A DNA stretch of 64,000 nt from Streptomyces griseoruber (GCF_001514205.1 NZ_KQ948770.1:298057-362056); one strand, 5' to 3'; numbered from the stretch's first letter, positions 53,791 through 63,132 are shown. Translations and numbers: made by a program. Notes: a model not told the origin generated them from the sequence alone.

Positions 53791-54524
53791 GCGGCTTCGA
53801 GACCGTCACCTACATCATCGACGGCATCTTCGACCACCATGACAGCCAGGGTGGCGGCGGCACCATCACCAACGGCGACACCCAGTGGATGACGGCCGGC
53901 TCGGGCCTCCTCCACATCGAGGCGCCGCCGGAGCACCTCGTCATGTCCGGCGGCCTCTTCCACGGCCTCCAGCTGTGGGTGAACCTCCCCGCCAAGGACA
54001 AGATGATGGCGCCGCGCTACCAGGACATCCGCGGCGGCAACGTCCAGCTCCTGACCACCCCCGACGGCGGCGCGCTGCTGCGGGTCATCGCCGGCGAGCT
54101 GGACGGCCACGCGGGCCCCGGCATCACCCACACCCCCATCACGATGATCCACGCGACGCTCGCGCCCGGCGCGGAGCTGACCCTCCCCTGGCGGGAGGAC
54201 TTCAACGGCCTGGCGTACGTCCTGGCGGGCAAGGGCACGGTCGGCGCCGAACGCCGTCCGATCCACCTCGGCCAGACCGCCGTCTTCGGCGCGGGCTCCT
54301 CGCTGACCGTCCGCGCGGACGAGAAGCAGGACTCCCACACCCCGGACATGGAGGTCGTCCTCCTCGGCGGACAGCCGATCCGTGAGCCGATGGCCCACTA
54401 CGGTCCGTTCGTCATGAACACCAAGGACGAACTGATGCAGGCCTTCGAGGACTTCCAGAAGGGCCGCCTGGGCACCATCCCGGCGGTGCACGGGATGACG
54501 GAGGCGGGGCCGGAGGCGTCGTAA
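53766..54524 (+). pseudogene. Displaced 3' part of the host pirin gene
   Basis: 252 codons plus stop without a start codon, beginning KGTPWHPNRGFETVTYII and ending GMTEAGPEAS. Corresponds to codons 75 onward of pirin and continues the frame of 39061-39282. About nine-tenths identical by eye to the copy at 39283-40032. Presumably silent where it is. The host-typical C-rich third positions and final residues (PEAS) differ from the left allele. Confidence 0.88.
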
Positions 54525-54563
54525 CGGTCACGCACAGGGGCCCCGACAGGGGGCGGACGCTGT

Positions 54564-54580
54564 TGGTCAACTGTTGACCA
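54564..54580. promoter_or_regulatory. 17-bp palindrome, candidate operator
   Basis: TGGTCAACTGTTGACCA: 7-bp arms around CTG, 88 bases upstream of the secreted-protein start at 54669 and 39 bases after the pirin remnant. The binding protein is unknown. Confidence 0.45.
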
Positions 54581-54668
54581 GCAGCAGCAGGGAAGCGTAC
54601 GGAGCGCGTGCCATGATCGTGCACCTGTTCGCTTCCGTGTCTCCCGCCCGATTTCCTCTGGAGCCCCT

Positions 54669-56294
54669 GTGCGCCGGCATCTCATCGCCCCGCTCTCGCT
54701 CGTCGCCGGCCTGGTGACCGTCGCGACGGCCGGCCCCGCGCTCGCCGACACCACGGACCTCGTGCTGCCCGTCGTATCCGCGCTCGGCGGCGACCCGGAC
54801 GACGCCGGCTACCTGGAGTTCCACGCCACGTCCGACACCGCGATCGACCCCGACTCCCTCACCGCGCAGCTCACCCTGCGCGTCTCCGGCGACCGGCCGG
54901 TGACGACCGTCACCGGATTCACCCTCGTCTCCGGCACTGCGGAGGACGGCACCTGGCGCAGCTCCGACCGGATGGCTCTGGGCACCCACGGTGTCTACGA
55001 CACGACCCTCGACCTCGCCGACGCCGACGGCGACCACCCCGCCCACCTCGGCCAGGGCGTCGTCCGCTACGAAGATCTGCCCGTTTTCAGTGACACCGCC
55101 CTGGACCGGACCACGGTGGACTTCGAGCACCGGACGGTGACCGCCACCGGGAAGGTGTCGACGTTCGACCCGGCCACCGGAGCCACCACCGCCGGCTGGA
55201 CCGAGAGCGAGGTCTACCTCACGGGGACCCGGGGATCGGGAACCTACGAGGTCGGGGCCGAGGTCCAGGCCGACGGAAGCTACCGGGTCACCGCCCCTGT
55301 CCGCAGCTACGTGTATGTGTACGCGGTGCAGCAGGACGATCAGACGGTCAACACCGACCCCGTACTGGTGACCAGGACGATCAGCCCCACCCGGGTCGTC
55401 TTCGACAAGGCGGCCGGCACCGCCGTGTACGGCAGCTCCTACACGGTCGGCGGCACCGCGCAGTACCTGAGCCCCACGACGAACACCTGGACACCGCTGA
55501 CGGCCGGGGACCCGGACACCGAAGTGCTGCTGACGGGCCCGAACGGCAACCACGCCTACGAGCTCGGCTCCGGAGGCAGGTTCAGCGAGACGCTCGGCAC
55601 GGTGACCGGTGACACCAGCTGGACGGCGGTCGTCGGAGGCTTCGGTTTCCTCCAGCAGGGCAGCGCGCAGGCAAGCCTCCACGCCCTCTCACGGTCCGTC
55701 CTCACCTGGACCGACCACACCTTCACCGGCGCCGGGGCCATCAGGGTCAAGGGCCGCCTCGGTGCCTCGGCAGGCTCGCTCCCCAGCGGGCGCGTCCAGC
55801 TCCAGCAGTCGACCGACGGCCGCACCGGCTGGAAGACCGTGGCGACGGTGACCCCTGACGCCACGGGCGCCTTCGACGCCTGGCACCCGCTGCGCCCGGC
55901 CACCGGCTACCTGCGCCTGTACTACCCCGGCAGCGCGAACGCCACCTCGACCACGACCGGCGTCCTGCACCTGACCCGGGCGGTCACCCGCATCACCGGC
56001 TTCAACGCCTCACCCGAGCCGGTGCGCAAGGGCCGGACCCTGACCGTGACGGGCATCCTGCAACGCCAGAACGGCTCCACGTGGACGGGGGTGTCCGGCC
56101 AGCACGTGACCATCCGGTTCCGCGCCGCCGGAGCCGCGACCGGCACCCGCATGGCGACCGTGACAACCGGCAAGGGCGGCAGGTTCACCGTCACGTTCAC
56201 CGCCAAGCAGGACGGCACCTGGAGCGCCGCGTACACGGCGACCGGCTCGTACCTCGACACCACGTCCGTCGGCGACTACGTCGACGTCCGCTGA
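54669..56294 (+). CDS. Secreted protein with Ig-like beta repeats
   Basis: 541 aa. Signal peptide (RRHLIAPLSLVAGLVTVATAGPALA) followed by several beta-rich repeats with the pattern TFTGAGAIRVKGRLGASAGSLP...VQLQQSTDGRTGWKTVATVTPDATGAF and TLTVTGILQRQNGSTWTGVSG. These resemble Ig-like/CnaB-type domains of streptomycete exoproteins. No catalytic motif or wall anchor seen. GTG 54669 is preceded by TGGAG at six bases. Confidence 0.75.
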   Translation: MRRHLIAPLSLVAGLVTVATAGPALADTTDLVLPVVSALGGDPDDAGYLEFHATSDTAIDPDSLTAQLTLRVSGDRPVTTVTGFTLVSGTAEDGTWRSSDRMALGTHGVYDTTLDLADADGDHPAHLGQGVVRYEDLPVFSDTALDRTTVDFEHRTVTATGKVSTFDPATGATTAGWTESEVYLTGTRGSGTYEVGAEVQADGSYRVTAPVRSYVYVYAVQQDDQTVNTDPVLVTRTISPTRVVFDKAAGTAVYGSSYTVGGTAQYLSPTTNTWTPLTAGDPDTEVLLTGPNGNHAYELGSGGRFSETLGTVTGDTSWTAVVGGFGFLQQGSAQASLHALSRSVLTWTDHTFTGAGAIRVKGRLGASAGSLPSGRVQLQQSTDGRTGWKTVATVTPDATGAFDAWHPLRPATGYLRLYYPGSANATSTTTGVLHLTRAVTRITGFNASPEPVRKGRTLTVTGILQRQNGSTWTGVSGQHVTIRFRAAGAATGTRMATVTTGKGGRFTVTFTAKQDGTWSAAYTATGSYLDTTSVGDYVDVR

Positions 56295-56377
56295 CCACAG
56301 GGGAAAGGCCCCGCACAGCGCGGTGACGGTGTGCCGAAGGCGCACGAAGATGCTCTGCGGACGGGGGGATCGATGCG

Positions 56378-57310
56378 ATGAGCGCCACGAGACTGGGCCT
56401 GATGACCAGGAGCCTGGAGGGACTGGTCCTGGGGGACGCCTTCGGCGACGGCTGGTTCCTGCGCTCGGCGCAGGACGCGGAGGGGCTGTGGGCGGCGCGG
56501 GAACTGCGCCCCGCCCCCTGGCTGTGGACGGACGACTCGGCGATGTCCTTCGTCCTGTGCGCGCACCTGTCGGAGCACGGGGAGGTCCGGGAGGACGACC
56601 TGGCGCAGGAATTCGCCGCCGCGTACGAGCGCGACCCGGACCGCGGATACGGCCCGTCGATGCACGGGGTGCTGCGTCGCATCCGGGAGGGCGAGCACTG
56701 GCGCGAGGTGACGACGGGCGCCTTCGGCGGGCAGGGCTCGCACGGGAACGGCGCGGCGATGCGGGTGGCTCCGCTGGGGGCGTGGTTCTACGACAGGCCT
56801 GCGCTCGCTGCGGCACAGGCGTGGTTGTCGGCGCTGACGACACACGCCCACCGGGAGGCGGTGGCCGGAGCGGTGGCGGTGGCGGTCGCGGCGTCACTGG
56901 CGGCGGGCGGCGCGGAGGAGGAGGCTCCGCCTCGCGCCGACTTTCTGCGGCAGGTCATGCGGTACGTCCCGGAGAGCGAGGTCCGCTCCAGGCTGCGGGT
57001 CGCCGCGGACTTCCCCTCGCGCACGTCGGTACGACACGCGGCGTCGGTCCTGGGCACGGGAACCCTGCTGTCGGCCCAGGACACGGTCCCGTTCGCTCTG
57101 TGGTCGGCGGCCGGTCACCTGGACGACCTGACGGAGGCGCTGTGGCAGACGGTCGGGGGGTGGGGGGACCGGGACACGACCTGCGCGATAGCGGGCGGTG
57201 TCGTCGCCGCCCGCACGGGGACGGGGGCTGTCCCTGGGGCTTGGCGGGAGGCTTGCGAGGAGATTCCGCCGTGGGGCGACGTCAGGGGCGGTCGGCGTGG
57301 AGATGGGTGA
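56378..57310 (+). CDS. ADP-ribosylglycohydrolase family protein
   Basis: 310 aa, all-helical ARH fold. Metal-binding motifs: LGDAFGDGWF with WTDDSAMS at the first site and GGWGDRDTTCAIAGGVVAARTG at the second. Removes ADP-ribose from a modified target. ATG 56378 is adopted, with ATG 56373 in another frame. Its 3' end overlaps the convergent DUF397 gene by 29 bases. Confidence 0.84.
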   Translation: MSATRLGLMTRSLEGLVLGDAFGDGWFLRSAQDAEGLWAARELRPAPWLWTDDSAMSFVLCAHLSEHGEVREDDLAQEFAAAYERDPDRGYGPSMHGVLRRIREGEHWREVTTGAFGGQGSHGNGAAMRVAPLGAWFYDRPALAAAQAWLSALTTHAHREAVAGAVAVAVAASLAAGGAEEEAPPRADFLRQVMRYVPESEVRSRLRVAADFPSRTSVRHAASVLGTGTLLSAQDTVPFALWSAAGHLDDLTEALWQTVGGWGDRDTTCAIAGGVVAARTGTGAVPGAWREACEEIPPWGDVRGGRRGDG

Positions 57311-57461
57311 GGAGGGCGGCGAGGTTGGTGGGGGTGAGGGGGAGTATTCGGGTGGGGTCGTCGCTCTCGCGGAGGAGGAGGTCGGTTTCGGTGGCGGCGA
57401 GTTCGAGGCAGTCGTTGCCGTCGGCACCGCCGGAGTACGTGGATTTCTGCCACTGAGTCAC
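57282..57461 (-). CDS. DUF397 protein, copy 2
   Basis: 59 aa, too short for many gene finders. Starts at GTG 57461 with TQWQKSTYSGGADGNDCLEL and continues LLLRESDDPTRILPLTPTNLAALL, the full DUF397 pattern. Its start overlaps the stop of copy 1 by four bases (GTGA), so the two are coupled. DUF397 proteins usually accompany an XRE regulator; none is adjacent here. Confidence 0.82.
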   Translation of the reverse strand: MTQWQKSTYSGGADGNDCLELAATETDLLLRESDDPTRILPLTPTNLAALLTHLHADRP

Positions 57462-57652
57462 GGCTGCCCCGTACCCTCCGCGCGGAGGCGCTGGAGAAGC
57501 GCAGCGAGGCTGCTGGGAGCGATGGGGAGTATTCGCGTCGGTTCGTCGCTCTCACGAAGGAGCAACGAGCGGTGGTCGTGAGCGAGCTCGACGCACGAGG
57601 CCCCGTCCGAGCCGCTTGAGAAGGACGATTTCTGCCACTGGATCACGCCCAT
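57458..57652 (-). CDS. DUF397 protein, copy 1
   Basis: 64 aa: MGVIQWQKSSFSSGSDGASC, then a LLLRESDEPTRILPIAP segment, the DUF397 signature. ATG 57652 follows GAAGGAGCT. Likely small regulatory partners of HTH proteins in differentiation; close tandem paralogue of copy 2. Confidence 0.85.
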   Translation of the reverse strand: MGVIQWQKSSFSSGSDGASCVELAHDHRSLLLRESDEPTRILPIAPSSLAALLQRLRAEGTGQP

Positions 57653-57735
57653 AGCTCCTTCATCCGACTGTGGATGAAGTCCCGCGATCGCGCGGGCCCA
57701 AGCGATGCCGACTCCACTTTACGTGGAAAGCACTG

Positions 57736-58008
57736 ATGAAGAGCCTCGTCACCCACTACCCGGGCCACAGGACGATGTTCGAGGAGACGTATCTGGAAGG
57801 GGAGGCGAAGGGCAAGGTCGAAGATCGCGCGTCGCTCGTTCTCCGCCTGCTGGAGAAGCGTGGCATCGACGTACCCGAAGACGTTCGCGAGCGCATCACC
57901 TCCTGCGACGACCTCGACACCCTCACCCTCTGGTTCGACCGTTCCCTGACGGCCACCGCAGCAGAGGACCTGTTCGTCGAGTCCTCCGAGGACGAGACGA
58001 ATCCATGA
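57736..58008 (+). pseudogene. C-terminal remnant of an Rpn-like (PD-(D/E)XK transposase-type) gene
   Basis: 90 codons: a segment with FEETYLEGEAKGKVEDRA, then LLEKRGIDVPEDVRERITSCDDLDTL and TATAAEDLF. This is the usual tail of the actinobacterial Rpn/YhgA-like proteins, but the N-terminal nuclease domain is missing. The frame opens at 57670. Assignment rests on my recollection of the family C-terminus. Probably not functional. Confidence 0.55.
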
Positions 58009-58045
58009 ACGCGGACCCGGATTCGGACGTCTCGGTCCAAAGGAG

Positions 58046-58447
58046 ATGACCCGACTGCTTGCCGAGGTCTGGAGGTGGAGCGACGATCACGCCGACGGCT
58101 GGGCCAAGGGATACGCGGAAGGGTGGACCGCTGCGATCCTTCGCGTGCTGGAAGAACGTGACGTGTTCGTGCCGGACGAGGGGCACTGGTACATCACCAC
58201 CCGCACCGACCTGAAGACCCTCGCCCCATGGCTGGACATGGCGCTCTTCGTCAACGACTGGAGGGACCTGATCAGGGCCGGACGGGCGGGCATGGCCTCA
58301 TCCGGCTCAAGTGCCGAGGCAGGCGACGTTCGCCCCGTCGCGACGCCCGGCACGCACTCTCGCCGCACCGGCCGAAAGCCCAAGTACGTCCAGTACGAGG
58401 ACTTCCGGCCGGCACGCCGAGAGCACGCACCGGACGCCGCTCCTTGA
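58046..58447 (+). CDS. Short hypothetical protein, possible second Rpn-like tail
   Basis: 133 aa. The segment DGWAKGYAEGWTAAILRVLEERDVFVPDE resembles the tail of the preceding remnant (repeated EG, RVLEERG-V-VPD), followed by an unrelated polar C-terminus with HSRRTGRKPKYVQYEDF. AAAGGAG abuts the ATG directly, too close for efficient initiation. May be a degenerated duplicate; expression uncertain. Confidence 0.45.
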   Translation: MTRLLAEVWRWSDDHADGWAKGYAEGWTAAILRVLEERDVFVPDEGHWYITTRTDLKTLAPWLDMALFVNDWRDLIRAGRAGMASSGSSAEAGDVRPVATPGTHSRRTGRKPKYVQYEDFRPARREHAPDAAP

Positions 58448-58472
58448 CGGGCAGACGTTGCCTGCCGCGGCA

Positions 58473-58868
58473 CTAGCGAGACGTAGTCGCGAAGGCAGGC
58501 GCAGGGGAAGGGGCCGTGTCGAGGCCCAAGCCCGCGCGGGCCACCCGGAGGTGATCCAGGCCCTCCCCCGCCAGGCGTGTCACCTCCGCGTACTCCGCCG
58601 CCGTACGGGCCGTGGCCAGAAGGGACCGGGCCTCGCGCCGGCATTCCGCCGCCCGGGTCAGGGCGTGGTCCGTGTCGGCGTTCGCGGTGGACCAGGCGCG
58701 GGTGTTCGGCGGGACCAGGCCGCTCGTCAGACGGACGAGGGCGTGGTTGGCCTCCGCCTCCGCGTCGAGGTCGGACGGGGGGCGGGTCCGCCGGGCCCGG
58801 TGCTGGGCGACCACTCCCACCACCGCGCCGGTGATCAGCAGTACCGACAGCGTGATCGCGAAAACCAT
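58473..58868 (-). CDS. Single-pass membrane-anchored hypothetical protein
   Basis: 131 aa. N-terminal hydrophobic helix (VFAITLSVLLITGAVVGVVA) and then a helical cytosolic or external region rich in Ala, Arg and Glu. A repeat-poor coiled-coil tendency (CRREARSLLATARTAAEYAEVTRLAGEGL). No family recognised. ATG 58868 follows GGGAGGAA. Confidence 0.68.
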   Translation of the reverse strand: MVFAITLSVLLITGAVVGVVAQHRARRTRPPSDLDAEAEANHALVRLTSGLVPPNTRAWSTANADTDHALTRAAECRREARSLLATARTAAEYAEVTRLAGEGLDHLRVARAGLGLDTAPSPAPAFATTSR

Positions 58869-59031
58869 GGCCCGTTCCTCCCTTGTCCGCCGACCTCGTC
58901 GGCTCCCTCCTCCGCTATGAGAAGACAGGGCGCTGTGATCACCCCCCGGGATTCCTGTGTGACGCCGGTGAGGTTTCCAAGGGGGTGGACAAGAGGGGCG
59001 GACAGAGAGGAAGGGCAGGCCCGGTGGGGTG

Positions 59032-59976
59032 TCAGGTCGCCGACGGGGACGCCGAGGTGCTCGGCTGGGGCGGGGTGCCCTGGCCGTCGTTGGTGGTGGC
59101 GGGGTCGATGCCCACGGTCAGCGTCGCTCGTACGCCCCTGGAGATGTCCCTCTTGTCGTAGCGGAGCTTGAGCAGGCCGCCCGTCGCGCCGCTCTGGTCG
59201 TAGATCGTGTCCTCGGTCAGCAGGGTGCGCTCCGCTGTGTTCGAGGCGTACGGCTCCACGCTCTCCGTGGCCACGACCGACTCCTCGTCGAAGAAGAACT
59301 GGCCGGTGTGGCAGGTGTGGCCGCCCTCGTAGCCGGTGTCGGTCCACTCGCCGTCCACATGGACCTTGGTGTGGATGTGGACGCAGCGGCCCCGGTACCA
59401 GCCCGGGAAGACCGTCTTGAAGGAGACCTGGCCGTGGCGGTCCGTGCGCCAGGTGCCGCGGAGGTAGCGGGTGTCGTCGGTCGGCTCCTGGTGGCCGCCA
59501 CCTCCGCCACCGGGAGGCGGGCCGGTCGGCGCGTCGGTCGGGGGCTCGCCCGTGGGGGCCGGGCCGCCTCCGCCGCCGTTGCCCATGTCCTCGTAGCCCG
59601 AGTAGACGCCCGCCGCGTCGCAGTGCCAGATGTCGACGGCCGCGTTGCGGATGGGGCGGCAGGTGTCGGAGTCGATCACCTTGAGGCTGAGGAGGAGGGG
59701 GATGCCCTCGCGGTCCTCCGTGACGTCCCGGCGGATCTTGTCGGCGTCGATGTAGTAGGGGCCCTCGACCGTCTCCGAGGTGAGGACGTAGCAGTCCTCG
59801 GGCCGCTCGTGGGGGCCGGGTGTCCGCTCGCCGGCCGCCGCGTCGACCGCCAGGGCGCCGCCGCCGAGCCCCGCCACGGCGAGCGCTCCGGCGCCCACGG
59901 CGACGACCCGACGTCGCGTCAGATCTGTTGTCGCTTCGGGTAGTTGGGGTTCCTGTGAGAATCCCGTCATGGGCAT
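59032..59976 (-). CDS. Secreted intradiol ring-cleavage dioxygenase-like protein, copy A
   Basis: 314 aa. Twin-arginine signal (LTRRRVVAVGAGALAVAGLGGG), an intradiol dioxygenase beta-sandwich with candidate non-haem iron ligands (YYID, YSGY, YLRG...W, HIHTKVH), a Gly/Pro-rich insert (GGGGGPAPTGEPPTDAPTGP) and a Ser/Pro tail. Homologous enzymes open catechol-type rings; acting outside the cell suggests aromatics from lignin or humic matter. ATG 59976 is used; ATG 59970 is equally possible and neither has a clear ribosome site. Confidence 0.82.
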   Translation of the reverse strand: MPMTGFSQEPQLPEATTDLTRRRVVAVGAGALAVAGLGGGALAVDAAAGERTPGPHERPEDCYVLTSETVEGPYYIDADKIRRDVTEDREGIPLLLSLKVIDSDTCRPIRNAAVDIWHCDAAGVYSGYEDMGNGGGGGPAPTGEPPTDAPTGPPPGGGGGGHQEPTDDTRYLRGTWRTDRHGQVSFKTVFPGWYRGRCVHIHTKVHVDGEWTDTGYEGGHTCHTGQFFFDEESVVATESVEPYASNTAERTLLTEDTIYDQSGATGGLLKLRYDKRDISRGVRATLTVGIDPATTNDGQGTPPQPSTSASPSAT

Positions 59977-60075
59977 GCAAAGTAGGGAGGAACCCTGTCA
60001 ACGAGCTGAGAAAACGGCCCCCTTTCGCATGCTGCGCGAAAGGGGGCCGGAAATCGACCTACGGACGATCAGCGG

Positions 60076-61029
60076 TCAGCTCGTGCCGTCGTTGGTCTCG
60101 TCGGGAGCGACGCCCATCGTGATGGACGCGGTCACGCCCTTGGCGATGTTGTTCTTGTTGTACTTCAGCTTGAGCAGGCCGCCCGTGGTGCCGCTCTGGT
60201 CGTAGATGGTGTCCTCGGTGAGCAGGGTGCGGGTGGTGGTGCTCGTCGAGTACGGGTCGACCTCCTCCGTGAGGAGTACGGCCTCCTCCTCGAAGAAGAA
60301 CTGGCCGGTGTGGCAGGTGTGCCCGCCCTCGTAGCCGGCGTCGGTCCACTCGCCGTCCACGTGCACCTTGGTGTGGATGTGGACGCAGCGGCCCTGGTAC
60401 CAGCCGGGGAAGATCGTCGTGAAGGTGACACAGCCCTTCTTGTCGGTCTTCCAGGTGCCGCGCAGATAGCGGGTGTCGCTGGTGGGCTCCTCGTGGCCGC
60501 CACCGCCGCCGGTGCCGCCGGACGGGGGCTCGCCGGTGGGCTCACCGGACGGGGGCTCGCCGGTGGGCGCGTCCGTGGGGGCCGTGCCGCCGCCCTGGGA
60601 GAAGGACTCGTAGCCGGAGTAGAGGCCGAGCGCGTCGCAGTGCCAGACGTCCACGGCGGCGTTGGCGACCGGCTTGCAGGTCTCGGAGTCGATCACCTTC
60701 AGCTTGAGGGTCAGCGGGATGCCCTCCTTGTCCTCGGTGATGTCCTGGCGGAGCTTGTCCGCGTCGATGTAGTACGGCCCCTCGGTGGTCTCCGAGGTGA
60801 GCTTGTAACAGACCTCCGCCGTGCTCGACGCGGACGCGGAGGCGGTGTCCGTCGCGTCCGAGGCCTCGTCGGCGGAGGCGGTCATGGCGAGCGCGCCGGC
60901 CGCGCCGACGCCGACCACGGCCGCGCCGCCCGCGACGACGACCTTACGGCGCGTCATGTTCCGCTTGTGCGCGGGACCTTCGGGCTTGTTCTCGTTCTCG
61001 GGCAGGTTCTCTTCGGTGTTTCCCGTCAT
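60076..61029 (-). CDS. Secreted intradiol ring-cleavage dioxygenase-like protein, copy B
   Basis: 317 aa paralogue of copy A, next to it and in the same direction. Tat-type signal (MTRRKVVVAGGAAVVGVGAAG), the shared core TSETTEGPYYIDADKLRQDITEDKEGIP, iron-ligand region YLRGTWKTD and HIHTKVHVDGEWTD, and a (GEPPSGEPT)-type linker. ATG 61029. The copies differ most in linker and tail, as expected of an old tandem duplication. Confidence 0.84.
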   Translation of the reverse strand: MTGNTEENLPENENKPEGPAHKRNMTRRKVVVAGGAAVVGVGAAGALAMTASADEASDATDTASASASSTAEVCYKLTSETTEGPYYIDADKLRQDITEDKEGIPLTLKLKVIDSETCKPVANAAVDVWHCDALGLYSGYESFSQGGGTAPTDAPTGEPPSGEPTGEPPSGGTGGGGGHEEPTSDTRYLRGTWKTDKKGCVTFTTIFPGWYQGRCVHIHTKVHVDGEWTDAGYEGGHTCHTGQFFFEEEAVLLTEEVDPYSTSTTTRTLLTEDTIYDQSGTTGGLLKLKYNKNNIAKGVTASITMGVAPDETNDGTS

Positions 61030-61143
61030 GCCCCGGACGGTAGGTAAGAAGGCTGTTCTTACCCTCGGTGGCGACTGTGGGTTCCTGAGAAACCTGAAGT
61101 CTTCGGCCACCGACCGGTCCCCGACCGGCCCCGAAACGGAAAA

Positions 61144-61174
61144 AGGGCGGGAAACCGATCCCGGTTCCCGCCCT
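61144..61174 (-). terminator. Terminator of aspS
   Basis: Read on the minus strand: AGGGCGGGAACC, a short loop and GGTTTCCCGCCCT with one bulged base, followed by a T-run. Lies 13 bases after the aspS stop. Confidence 0.85.
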
Positions 61175-61186
61175 GTTCCAGCCAGG

Positions 61187-62950
61187 CTACTTCGGCTGCG
61201 GCTTGCGCACCGTCAGGTGCAGCTCCTTCAGCCGGGCCTCCTCCAGCTCCGTCGGCGCGCCCATCATCAGGTCCTGGGCGTTGCCGTTGAGCGGGAACGC
61301 GATCGTCTCGCGGATGTTCGGCTCGTCCGCGAGGAGCATGACGATCCGGTCCACGCCGGGCGCGATGCCGCCGTGCGGCGGGGCGCCGAAGCGGAACGCG
61401 CGCAGCATGCCCGCGAACTTCTCCTCCACGGTCTCCCGGTCGTAGCCGGCGATCTCGAACGCCTTCAGCATGATCTCCGGCTCGTGGTTCCGGATCGCGC
61501 CGGAGGACAGCTCGACGCCGTTGCAGACGATGTCGTACTGCCAGCCCAGGATGTCCAGCGGGTCCTGGGTCTCCAGGGCCTCCAGGCCGCCCTGCGGCAT
61601 GGAGAACGGGTTGTGCGAGAAGTCGATCGCGCCGGTGTCCTCGTCCTTCTCGTACATCGGGAAGTCGACGATCCAGCAGAAACGGAAGACGCCCTCCTCG
61701 AAGTGACCGGCCCGCTTGGCGGCCTCGACGCGCACCGCGCCCATGATCTTCGAGACCTCGTCGAACTCGCCCGCGCCGAAGAAGATCGCGTGGCCGGGGG
61801 CCAGCGAGAGACGCTTCGTCAGCTCGGCCACGTTCTCCTCGGTGAGGAACTTGGCGATCGGGCCGGACAGCGTGCCGTCCTCGGCCACCCGCACCCACGC
61901 CAGGCCCTTCGCGCCCAGGGTGACGGCGAAGTCGCCGAGCTGGTCGAAGAACTTCCGGGGCTGGGCGGAGACGTCCGGCACGGGCAGGGCGCGCACGTGC
62001 TTGCCCGCGAAGGCCTTGAACTCCGAGCCCTCGAAGACGTCGGTGATGTCCACCAGCTCCAGCTGGGCCCGCAGGTCCGGCTTGTCGGAGCCGTACTTCA
62101 GCATCGCCTCGCGGAACGGGATGCGCGGGAAGGGCGAGGTGACATGGCGGCCGCCGCCGAACTCCTCGAACAGCTCCGTCATGAGCTGCTCGATCGGCTG
62201 GAAGACGTCCTCCTGCTCGACGAAGCTCATCTCGACGTCGAGCTGGTAGAACTCGCCGGGCGAGCGGTCCGCACGCGCGTCCTCGTCACGGAAGCAGGGC
62301 GCGATCTGGAAGTAGCGGTCGAAGCCGGAGATCATCAGCAGCTGCTTGAACTGCTGCGGCGCCTGCGGGAGCGCGTAGAACTTGCCCGGGTTCAGCCGGG
62401 AGGGGACCACGAAGTCACGGGCGCCCTCGGGGGAGGTCGCCGACAGGATCGGGGTCGCCATCTCGTTGAAGCCCAGCGCCGTCATCTTGTGCCGGATCGC
62501 CGAGATGACCGCCGTACGCAGCATGATGTTGCGGTGCATGCGCTCGCGGCGCAGGTCCAGGAAGCGGTACTCCAGACGCCGCTCCTCGTTGACCCCGTCC
62601 TCGGTGTTGATCGTGAAGGGCAGCGGCTGGGCGGCGCCGAGCAGCTCGACCTCGCCGACCTCGACCTCGATCTCACCCGTGGGCAGGTCCGGGTTCACGT
62701 TCTCGGTGCCGCGTGAGACGACCTTGCCGTCGACGCGGACCGTCGACTCCTTGCTGACCTTGTCCAGGGCCTCGTACGCGGGCGTGCCCGGCCGGGCCAC
62801 GAGCTGCGTGATGCCGTAGTGGTCGCGCAGATCGATGAAGAGGATGCCGCCCAGGTCGCGCCGATTGTGCAGCCAGCCACTCAGCCGGACGTCGGTGCCG
62901 ACGTCAGAGGAGCGGAGCTCGCCGCAGGTGTGGGACCTGTACCGATGCAT
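61187..62950 (-). CDS. aspS: Aspartyl-tRNA synthetase
   Basis: 587 aa class II synthetase that charges tRNA with Asp. OB-fold anticodon domain (residues 1-110, [15 protein letters not shown]), motif 2 [10 protein letters not shown], a bacterial GAD insertion (about 290-420) and motif 3 [13 protein letters not shown]. No GatCAB indicator is visible, so a discriminating or non-discriminating role cannot be assigned. ATG 62950; the fourth parS lies 34 bases upstream. Confidence 0.97.
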   Translation of the reverse strand: MHRYRSHTCGELRSSDVGTDVRLSGWLHNRRDLGGILFIDLRDHYGITQLVARPGTPAYEALDKVSKESTVRVDGKVVSRGTENVNPDLPTGEIEVEVGEVELLGAAQPLPFTINTEDGVNEERRLEYRFLDLRRERMHRNIMLRTAVISAIRHKMTALGFNEMATPILSATSPEGARDFVVPSRLNPGKFYALPQAPQQFKQLLMISGFDRYFQIAPCFRDEDARADRSPGEFYQLDVEMSFVEQEDVFQPIEQLMTELFEEFGGGRHVTSPFPRIPFREAMLKYGSDKPDLRAQLELVDITDVFEGSEFKAFAGKHVRALPVPDVSAQPRKFFDQLGDFAVTLGAKGLAWVRVAEDGTLSGPIAKFLTEENVAELTKRLSLAPGHAIFFGAGEFDEVSKIMGAVRVEAAKRAGHFEEGVFRFCWIVDFPMYEKDEDTGAIDFSHNPFSMPQGGLEALETQDPLDILGWQYDIVCNGVELSSGAIRNHEPEIMLKAFEIAGYDRETVEEKFAGMLRAFRFGAPPHGGIAPGVDRIVMLLADEPNIRETIAFPLNGNAQDLMMGAPTELEEARLKELHLTVRKPQPK

Positions 62951-62983
62951 CGTCGTTCATCCAGCCTTCGTGGATAGGGGGCA

Positions 62984-62999
62984 CGTTTCACGTGAAACA
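62984..62999. other. parS site 4 (ParB binding)
   Basis: CGTTTCACGTGAAACA matches the 16-bp consensus except at its first base; the inner 14-mer GTTTCACGTGAAAC is perfect. Upstream of aspS. Confidence 0.88.
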
Positions 63000-63132
63000 A
63001 ACCCCAGGGTACCGGGCAGCCCAGGATCGCCTCCCCTCAATAGCGCCGGTGATGATCAGCCCCGGGTGCGATCCGCTCATCAATGGCACTCATCAGTGGC
63101 ACCTTTCGACGCCGTCTTCTTAGAGTGGGGCA

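Noticed and set aside
57670-57735. Upstream extension of the Rpn-like remnant to ATG 57670
   Set aside because: The added residues are basic and do not resemble the family, so the frame opening is probably accidental.
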